Source: Elusimicrobiota bacterium (GTDB taxonomy: Bacteria > Elusimicrobiota > UBA5214 > JBBAAG01). From it: a stretch of DNA of 22,901 bases. The notes under the pieces are model-generated. The model had not been told where the DNA came from. It made no database searches and was given only the letters and a program-made list of their open reading frames with translations. How positions within the stretch are numbered: position 1 is the first letter of the stretch; each line of letters begins with the position of its first letter. Of this stretch, positions 16,796 through 22,901 are shown piece by piece. The stretch covers positions 1 to 22,901 of the forward strand of contig JBBAAG010000049.1 in assembly GCA_041658405.1 (NCBI GenBank), in the 5' to 3' direction. The translations under genes and the position numbers were made by a program.

Positions 16796-17509
16796 ATGTT
16801 TAAAGATAATAGCATTAATAGTATTAATAATAATTACCTTATAACAATTCTGAGTGCGTTATTTCTTATTTCTCAATCTATTCTGTTTAGCGGGTGTATA
16901 ACCTTGGAAGTTGTTCAAGAAGGGGTTTCTGTAAGTAAAGAAGAAAAAGCTGTGGTTGAGGAAATTCAGGCTCCGAAGAACGGGCTTAAGGTTAAAGGTT
17001 ATATGCGTGATTGGATCGTCTGCGGGCCATGCCCGAATGAAGATGCAGGGACAAGGTTGAGTTATGATTATCTCCAGGGTGAAGCTATGACTACTCCCAG
17101 CGAAGAAGAACCTATAGGGGAATGGAAATGGAAAAAACTTAAGGTTTCAGATCCTGTAGATCCTGATAATTTAAGCCAGGGTGATGTTTACGGGCCACAG
17201 AGTGATTGTGTTGTTTATCTGTTTGCCTACGTATATTCTCCTTTGAAACAGAATGTTAAATTATTAGTTGGCAGTGATGACGGGATTGCTGTATGGCTAA
17301 ACAAAAAACGTGTGCATTTTAACGATGTTGAACGCAAGATGAAAGTTGATAGTGATAAAGTTACTTGCACATTTGAAAAAGGGTATAATAAGTTGTTGTT
17401 AAAAGTCAGCCAGAGTAAGGATACATTTGGCTTCTGTGCAAGGGTTGTTAATGATAAAAATGTTGATATCGATAATTTGTTGGTAGTACTGGCTAATCCG
17501 GGAAATTAA
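16796..17509 (+). CDS. Lipoprotein with PA14-like module
   Basis: 237 residues. The frame runs back to a GTG at 16739, but that lies in the terminator and upstream of the promoter, so the ATG at 16796 is chosen. The N-terminus is asparagine-rich, then hydrophobic (LITILSALFLISQSILFSGC), with a lipobox-like site putting C34 as the lipidated residue. The body (about 65-230) matches a module often seen beside PA14-like domains: DWIVCGPCP (72-80), a charged WKWKKL stretch, YLFAYVYSP, and LLVGSDDGIAVWLNKKRVH followed by GYNKLLLKVSQ. These are carbohydrate- or surface-associated folds with no catalytic residues visible. It leads a closely spaced four-gene unit with a tailed protein, a barrel and a PorV-like protein, so it may be an accessory lipoprotein of that envelope complex. 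Confidence 0.8.
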   Translation: MFKDNSINSINNNYLITILSALFLISQSILFSGCITLEVVQEGVSVSKEEKAVVEEIQAPKNGLKVKGYMRDWIVCGPCPNEDAGTRLSYDYLQGEAMTTPSEEEPIGEWKWKKLKVSDPVDPDNLSQGDVYGPQSDCVVYLFAYVYSPLKQNVKLLVGSDDGIAVWLNKKRVHFNDVERKMKVDSDKVTCTFEKGYNKLLLKVSQSKDTFGFCARVVNDKNVDIDNLLVVLANPGN

Positions 17510-17514
17510 ATTAA

Positions 17515-19236
17515 ATGAAAATACTAAACAAGTTTATTGGAATATTTGTTATGTCATCCTGTCTTGTTGTATTACTGGCATCACAGAATGTATGGGCTGG
17601 GAATAATTTCTATAAAAAAATTACGATTACCAATAGATCCGGTGTATTGCCGTTACCGGTTAAGTATACAGTAAGTTTACCTGTGGATACTGAGGAATTG
17701 TGTGATAACGGGAAATTGAAATCCAGCGGGGAAGACCTACGAGTGATGTTCAGTGGGGAAGAAACTATTCAGGGACAGAGGATGTCGCGTTGGCGTGAAC
17801 TTGCACGTGATATTGTTTTACCTATAGGACAAACACTGCAGACGTCAACAGCTACATTGGTATACTTCACTGTTGAAGAAGAAATTGCAGCGAATGCTTC
17901 TAATTCATCAAACTATATACTTACATACAATGACGAGGATGTTACTGTGCCAAATTATGACCTGAAGCAGGTGTACAGGTTTTACGATAATTTTTCTTCC
18001 GGGAATCTTAATAGTTGGTATAAGGAACTCGGGGATTTTACGATTACCAGTGACCAGCGGCTGCAGGCGCAGAGTATCGGGCTGAATTATATTAGAATCC
18101 TTGAACCCGCAACAACGACGCTGTACACTTACTCATACTCCGCGGATTTTGAGTATCGCAGCGGGACCGGGACGTTTGGGCTGGTATTGCTATCACCGGA
18201 AAGCGGGGAACGTTACCGCGTAGAAATTTTTGGGAGTAGCCTCTTGAGGTTCCGCAGTGAGTCTACCGTGCAGTATAAGGATGTGGAACATACATCATTT
18301 GCAGAAGTGCCGATATCTACGAACATCCTGACCGGCGTACACAGGCTTGAGGTTTATAAGGGTGAATATTTTAATGCGTCCGGTGGTACCGGCGGATGGC
18401 AGATACTTGTTTATATTGATGGGCAGTTGGTAGTGCAAACCGAAACCGATACATATTTCGCGTATGATACCATAGTTTCAAGTGAAGGGTATAAAGGCTT
18501 ATTTGCGGAAGATACTGATGTTATTTTTGATAATATAACAATTATTAAACGTTTATCAAGTGATAATATTAAGAGTGCAACCGCCGGGGTTGGGGTTGAA
18601 ACAAAGAATGCGGTGTATGTCAATAAAATATCACAGGACCCGCCGTCGCCTGTTGGTAAAGGCAATATTTATTTTGATTTTGAGTTTAATACAGTAATGA
18701 ATACTGATATTGTACCGGAAGTGAAAGTAGTGACCTCAAACGGGCAGGAAATTAGTTTGATAGGTATATGGACCGGGGATAATGTTTATTATTGCCGCGG
18801 TGAAGTTACGGATACTGCCGGTGATGGCCCTGCAACAATTAAATTAAGAAACGCAATGGGGAAAAATTATTACGGGTTGAATTGTTCGAATTTCAAAAAT
18901 ACTTCACAGCTTACTGTAGAGAGGAATGCAAGGGTTATTTCAAAAGATATTACGGTAGAACCTAACCCGTTCTCTCCAAATAACGATGGTGTGTTGGATA
19001 CTACACAGATTCTGTTTAAATTAACAAAAGATGAGTATGTGTCTATCCGCATATTTGACGTGTCAGGCAGGTTGAAACGTACAATTAAAGACCAGAGGTA
19101 TATGGGTGCTGGCGCGAATGCAGTTACTTGGGACGGTAAGGATGATGCCGGAGTAATGGTTCCTCAGGGAATATATATGTGGCAGATAAATGCCGGGGAA
19201 ACTATGAAACTCGGAAGTGTTATTGTTTCTAAATAA
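17515..19236 (+). CDS. Secreted DUF2341/LamG-like protein with FlgD-like C-terminal domain
   Basis: 573 residues. A signal peptide ends near residue 28 (QNVWA-GNN). The start of the mature protein (KKITITNRSG...LPVKYTVSLP ... GEDLRVMF) resembles DUF2341-type modules. Residues about 155-350 (YRFYDNFSSGNLNSWYKELGDFTI ... GLFAEDTDVIFDNITIIKR) look like a concanavalin/LamG-like jelly roll that may bind glycans. A short Ig-like part follows, and then the sorting-type tail (ITVEPNPFSPNNDGVLDTTQILF ... VTWDGKDDAGVMVPQGIYMW). It is exported, presumably to the surface. It starts 5 bases after the lipoprotein gene and ends one base before the barrel gene's ATG, so it is surely in the same operon. The Shine-Dalgarno sequence is weak (GGGAA). 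Confidence 0.82.
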   Translation: MKILNKFIGIFVMSSCLVVLLASQNVWAGNNFYKKITITNRSGVLPLPVKYTVSLPVDTEELCDNGKLKSSGEDLRVMFSGEETIQGQRMSRWRELARDIVLPIGQTLQTSTATLVYFTVEEEIAANASNSSNYILTYNDEDVTVPNYDLKQVYRFYDNFSSGNLNSWYKELGDFTITSDQRLQAQSIGLNYIRILEPATTTLYTYSYSADFEYRSGTGTFGLVLLSPESGERYRVEIFGSSLLRFRSESTVQYKDVEHTSFAEVPISTNILTGVHRLEVYKGEYFNASGGTGGWQILVYIDGQLVVQTETDTYFAYDTIVSSEGYKGLFAEDTDVIFDNITIIKRLSSDNIKSATAGVGVETKNAVYVNKISQDPPSPVGKGNIYFDFEFNTVMNTDIVPEVKVVTSNGQEISLIGIWTGDNVYYCRGEVTDTAGDGPATIKLRNAMGKNYYGLNCSNFKNTSQLTVERNARVISKDITVEPNPFSPNNDGVLDTTQILFKLTKDEYVSIRIFDVSGRLKRTIKDQRYMGAGANAVTWDGKDDAGVMVPQGIYMWQINAGETMKLGSVIVSK

Positions 19237-19237
19237 T

Positions 19238-21979
19238 ATGACAATGAAATATAAAAGAAAAGATTTATTCAGAATATTTTTGGTTACGGCATTCATTGCG
19301 CTGGTAACACAGCAAACATCGGCTATTCCTCCAAATAAGCCGGGGGATCTCCAGTTTTTTGGTAGTGAATATTTTGACCTTTTTGGTAATTCTTTTGGTA
19401 ATCTCGGTACTGCCTGGTATTTTATAGATGAGAACAGCAATCTTGAACCGACCGGATTAACAGGTTTTTCATCGATTGACAATGCGTGGACATGGAAGCC
19501 GGCATGGGAAGGCGGCGGAGGCGGGTTAATTGAACTCAAGGACAAAATGTCTAATTGGAACACAGTATTTTCTATTGGGCGCACAAACGCTACGGGTGAG
19601 TACTATAAGAGTAAATACGTGAAATTTACTCCGAATACATTAGAGTTAACGCAGATGCACGGGATTAAGTGGGAAGTAATGTCACCAGGTGGCGGGATGT
19701 CATTAGTGGCATCACGTACATCTGAGCCTGTGGGTGTTGCTGCAGGAGCAGATTCACCCAGGCAGACGTATCTTTTTGCCGGGAGAATAACCCGCAAAGT
19801 TACGTCGAAGTTGATAGATCTATCCGCGGGTTTATCCTATGTCAACCAGCATAAAGATACTAGTAAGATTTATCAGACAACGATGCAGGGGTCGTTGGAT
19901 CAGTTTGATTCTTATTATACCCCTTCATATATTCAGTTAAAATTCCGTGATGATTCTCCGGAAGATATGGGCGGAGCGGTTGTCTATAAAATTGCGGTAT
20001 ATATAAACGGGCAGAGGATTGACCAGATGACTGTTGAAGGCGGAGTACCGGGGGAAGAGATTGATCGGTACCAGGCTGATAAAAATATTATTGACCTCAA
20101 CAGCGTTACAAGGTTTTATAAACAAGCTAACCTTGAATCTAAGTCAGTACAATATTATTATTCTGATGGCTATCCTGAACGCCGTGAAGCTAACGGTGAC
20201 GCGTATTTCGCGTATAAGTTTGACTTCACAAAATTATCAACTGAAGCGGGTTATGAGGGTACTATAAGAAATATTGTATTTAAGATAACCATGGCAAATG
20301 ATACGAAGATTGAAATGGATTATGGTAACGGATTTTTCCAGGTATATAATACACCGGGGAATGTTAAGGATTATTCTAATAAGGGTATTCTTACTTACAA
20401 ATTCGGCCGGCCGGTAGCTAATGAAATTTATGGGCTTGACCTCAACGGTACGGTATTGAAAGATAATCCGTTTGAGTTTACGGTAAATGCTGAGATTGAC
20501 CTTAACCGCAAATACTATATGTATCCTAATGAATCAGGGGAACGTAGTGTTGAAGGGCGTGCGTTATCACCAAAAGAAGAAGGGCAGCGGGATGAGTTCC
20601 AAAAACAGATTGACGAACTCGGGCATTTTATTGGGTTCCTCAATCTTAATAAAAAAATGTTGAAAAAAAGTCTTAATGTAGGGTTTGAATACTATTATAC
20701 CGATCCGGACTACAACTACTGGTCAGAATATAACGTTATGGGTCCTTCATTTGAGGATTATCCTACAACTGATGATAATGATGATAATGATAAGAACTAC
20801 GAAGTGCCGAATAAAGCTGGCGGGATTAATGGGTTCTCACGGTTCTATGACCGCGATGTTGATCTTAAGTACACATATTATACTCGAACAGCGACACTGG
20901 ACTGGTTACAGGATAATTTAATGTTTGAATACGACCCTCCTACATTCTGGGTGGGGGAGGATAGGAATAATAACTTCATTGTTGACGATCGTGAAGATGA
21001 CCAAAACCCGGATTACTCGTATGTGCTTGATATGCAAGGATATCATTTGTTTACTAACTACAAACTAAAAGACCTCAAGAACAGGTTGTTAAAGAATGAA
21101 TCATCGTCTCTTTCTGAGATGCTTACAAATTCGGAGATCACTATCGGGCAGGAGCAGAGGAATGGAATATCTAATTCGTTATACGCGTACAACACGTACT
21201 TCAGGTTTAATTACCGGTACGATATCAACAATTTCGGGCGTGTATTATTTGATGAAGAAACTAAGCGCGTACAGGATACGATACCTGACAACTATGTGCG
21301 TTATGATCCGGACCCGGCAAACCCGAAATTTAATATATACGACCCTCTGGATTACGAGGATAGCATCTATAATTTTATTTCGTTACAGACAGATTTTACG
21401 GCAATAAAGAGTTTCTTGTTTTCATCAAAATTCTTGTATCGCGATAATTCAAAACTTCAGGCGAACCGGCAGAGAGAACAAGGGTTATGGCTGAAGGGAA
21501 GGTATGAGTTTAAACTTCCCCGGTTAGTACAGGGCGCGCCTGTAAAAAACCAGGATTTATTGATGAAAACGGTTAAGGGAGTTGATGATTTTCTGCAGAA
21601 ATGGAATTTTATTCCGAGATATAAGTTTTTATCAGTAAAAAAATGGGATGAACCAACGGGTGTTGGGTATCCTTATTTAACTGATTATTTTTATCATATG
21701 TACATCATTGAAAGCAGATACAAATTATTTGAGAATACGTTTATCACAGCCGGGATAAATTATCTTGATTACCGTGATATGATGAATAATGCGAATAATT
21801 ATTATCGTTCAGAGTATCTCGCACAGATCGTTGGTGATTCCGGAAGGTTCAAAGTATATGCCGGATATAAGTACCGCCAGGATGATAATTATAATCTTGT
21901 AGAAGATCCTGTGAAATTTGGGTATCCTAAGTATGAACGGCAGGAACAGTTTTTTGTACGTGTATGGTTGAGGTATTGA
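19238..21979 (+). CDS. Large predicted outer-membrane beta-barrel protein of unknown family
   Basis: 913 residues from the ATG at 19238, one base after the previous stop; a second ATG at 19244 would remove two residues, and the frame is open back to a GTG at 19217 inside the preceding gene. A signal peptide (KRKDLFRIFLVTAFIALVTQQTSA) comes first. The body is rich in Y, D, N and alternating strands, and the C-terminus ends RQEQFFVRVWLRY, an aromatic end typical of outer-membrane barrels. Acidic loops occur: an Asp/Asn-rich run near 20770-20810 and a calcium-loop-like DxNxNxxxDxxE at 20960-20995. I do not recognise the family. Its stop overlaps the PorV-like start (TGATG), so the two products are probably made together. 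It could be an export pore or a surface protein; neither can be settled from this window. Confidence 0.7.
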   Translation: MTMKYKRKDLFRIFLVTAFIALVTQQTSAIPPNKPGDLQFFGSEYFDLFGNSFGNLGTAWYFIDENSNLEPTGLTGFSSIDNAWTWKPAWEGGGGGLIELKDKMSNWNTVFSIGRTNATGEYYKSKYVKFTPNTLELTQMHGIKWEVMSPGGGMSLVASRTSEPVGVAAGADSPRQTYLFAGRITRKVTSKLIDLSAGLSYVNQHKDTSKIYQTTMQGSLDQFDSYYTPSYIQLKFRDDSPEDMGGAVVYKIAVYINGQRIDQMTVEGGVPGEEIDRYQADKNIIDLNSVTRFYKQANLESKSVQYYYSDGYPERREANGDAYFAYKFDFTKLSTEAGYEGTIRNIVFKITMANDTKIEMDYGNGFFQVYNTPGNVKDYSNKGILTYKFGRPVANEIYGLDLNGTVLKDNPFEFTVNAEIDLNRKYYMYPNESGERSVEGRALSPKEEGQRDEFQKQIDELGHFIGFLNLNKKMLKKSLNVGFEYYYTDPDYNYWSEYNVMGPSFEDYPTTDDNDDNDKNYEVPNKAGGINGFSRFYDRDVDLKYTYYTRTATLDWLQDNLMFEYDPPTFWVGEDRNNNFIVDDREDDQNPDYSYVLDMQGYHLFTNYKLKDLKNRLLKNESSSLSEMLTNSEITIGQEQRNGISNSLYAYNTYFRFNYRYDINNFGRVLFDEETKRVQDTIPDNYVRYDPDPANPKFNIYDPLDYEDSIYNFISLQTDFTAIKSFLFSSKFLYRDNSKLQANRQREQGLWLKGRYEFKLPRLVQGAPVKNQDLLMKTVKGVDDFLQKWNFIPRYKFLSVKKWDEPTGVGYPYLTDYFYHMYIIESRYKLFENTFITAGINYLDYRDMMNNANNYYRSEYLAQIVGDSGRFKVYAGYKYRQDDNYNLVEDPVKFGYPKYERQEQFFVRVWLRY

Positions 21980-22901
21980 TGAGACTATATAAAGTAGTGT
22001 TAGTATCAGCAGTTTTTCTGTTAATGGCGATGCCGGTACGCGCAGCGTTTGAGGAATCTTTATTCTTGAATGTACGTGCCAGCGGGATGGGTGGCGCATT
22101 GGTGGCTGTAGGGAATGATATCGGTAGTGCGTTGGTAAATCCTGCTGGGATGTCATTTATGCAAGATCCTGGAATCTACGTTTTTGGCGGTGCGTTATAT
22201 CCCGGGTTGGTGAATGATAGCATCACACAAAATTGTGTCGTCGTAGGATATCCTCAGGTATTGTTATCAAAATTCGGGAAGTATATAGTATCTTCTCCCG
22301 CGGTAGCGGTTTCATACAGCGGATTGACATCAGCGTATTATTCAGAAACACTTACCGCTGTGAGTTTAGGTGGCAGGTTTATCCAGGATTCGTTAAGGAT
22401 TGGCGTTAATATAAAGATGTTGAATACCAATCCAATTGGTATTACTTATCTTGGGCAGACAGAAGATTTTGAGAAAAACGAAATGGGGTACGATATTGGA
22501 TTATTGTTTGAACTTAACTCAAATACTAAACTCGGGATTGTAGCGTATAATTTTAACCAGCCTGATTTAGGGACTAAGGTTCCTGATTATTTATATACAA
22601 AGGTTAAAGTTGGGTTGGGGTATGGAACAGAAGATTTTGTCTGGGGTTTTGACTGGTTGTTGAGTGATGCACAGTTCAATTTTGGTATGGGATTTGAGCA
22701 GTGGTTATTGAAACACTCAATAGCGTTACGTGCAGGGATCAAGGATATTGGGAAAGATCAGTTAAACGTTTCCTGCGGGTTCGGGTACAGAGGCGGGAAG
22801 TCAATGCCGTACCAGTTGGATTACGCGTTTGTTATGCCGGTAACTTTAAGCGCATCGGGTGGTATACACAGAGTTGCGTTGTCGTTAGGTTTTGGTAATA
22901 C
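21979..22901 (+). CDS. PorV/UPF0164-family outer-membrane protein (3'-partial)
   Basis: The frame starts at the ATG at 21979 (overlapping the barrel stop by one base, GAGGT four bases upstream) and stays open to the window end, giving 307 codons. A signal peptide (MRLYKVVLVSAVFLLMAMPVRAAF) leads into the family signature LNVRASGMGGALVAVGNDIGSALVNPAGM (about 30-58), the hallmark of PorV/PorQ/UPF0164 proteins. Barrel strands follow (VAVSYSGLTSAYYSETLTAVSLGG; LGIVAYNFNQPDLGT; DFVWGFDWLLSD). In Bacteroidetes, PorV links type IX cargo to the translocon and surface modification; here, pairing with a large barrel and a tailed protein points to a similar role by analogy. The C-terminal end lies outside the window. 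Confidence 0.85.
   Translation, partial: MRLYKVVLVSAVFLLMAMPVRAAFEESLFLNVRASGMGGALVAVGNDIGSALVNPAGMSFMQDPGIYVFGGALYPGLVNDSITQNCVVVGYPQVLLSKFGKYIVSSPAVAVSYSGLTSAYYSETLTAVSLGGRFIQDSLRIGVNIKMLNTNPIGITYLGQTEDFEKNEMGYDIGLLFELNSNTKLGIVAYNFNQPDLGTKVPDYLYTKVKVGLGYGTEDFVWGFDWLLSDAQFNFGMGFEQWLLKHSIALRAGIKDIGKDQLNVSCGFGYRGGKSMPYQLDYAFVMPVTLSASGGIHRVALSLGFGN

Noticed and set aside
19063..19584. 173-residue minus-strand ORF
   Set aside because: It lies opposite the end of the tailed protein and the start of the barrel gene, with no ribosome site or recognisable domain. It is a shadow of plus-strand coding sequence.
22701..22898. 65-residue plus-strand ORF near the end
   Set aside because: It is in a different frame inside the PorV-like gene, whose frame is open from 21979 to the window end and carries the family signature.

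Overview
The window reads as a chromosomal stretch from a Gram-negative bacterium of moderate to low GC (by eye), most likely an uncultivated candidate-phylum lineage of the Elusimicrobia/Firestonebacteria/WOR-3 kind. The phylum is inferred only from style: several large exported multidomain proteins end in a FlgD-like C-terminal sorting-type domain (for example the 'VYPNPFNP' tail), and there are PorV/UPF0164-like outer-membrane proteins. Every gene is on the + strand. I see no tRNA, rRNA, CRISPR array, transposase or prophage gene.

Layout. (1) 1-2264: the 3' end of a giant repeat-containing surface protein, followed by cytidine deaminase. (2) 2309-3635: a near-consensus promoter and an ABC-type sugar-binding protein with no permease beside it. 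(3) 3681-11585: a tightly packed run, often with 4-nt overlaps: HAD phosphatase, dGTPase-like HD hydrolase, secreted double-HKD phospholipase D/nuclease with a sorting tail, small outer-membrane PorV-like protein, exported stand-alone metallo-beta-lactamase (MBL) hydrolase, HAMP membrane protein with its own promoter, and ComEC. The ComEC has a damaged MBL active site (HxHxNH instead of HxHxDH), while the stand-alone MBL two genes upstream is intact. Together these look like a DNA-processing or DNA-uptake neighbourhood. (4) 11574-16740: a promoter with a cluster of TTGTA(A/T)A half-sites, then a 1624-residue exported metallophosphatase / PQQ-type propeller / six-FN3 / FlgD-tail protein, closed by a strong rho-independent terminator. 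(5) 16761-22901: a perfect TTGACA-N17-TATAAT promoter whose predicted start falls on the ATG of a lipoprotein gene (a candidate leaderless mRNA). It leads a four-gene unit: lipoprotein with a PA14-like module, FlgD-tailed LamG-like protein, 913-residue predicted outer-membrane barrel, and a PorV-like protein cut by the window end.

How the genes may work together. Four proteins with a common C-terminal domain and two PorV-like proteins suggest a T9SS-like export and surface-anchoring route, an inference from analogy with Bacteroidetes. The PLD, MBL and ComEC genes suggest handling of extracellular DNA, with the dGTPase and cytidine deaminase as possible downstream nucleotide salvage enzymes. 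The most unusual points are the degenerate ComEC MBL next to an intact exported MBL, the probable leaderless promoter, the operator-like repeat cluster before the 1624-residue gene, and the barrel/PorV pair linked by overlapping stop and start codons.
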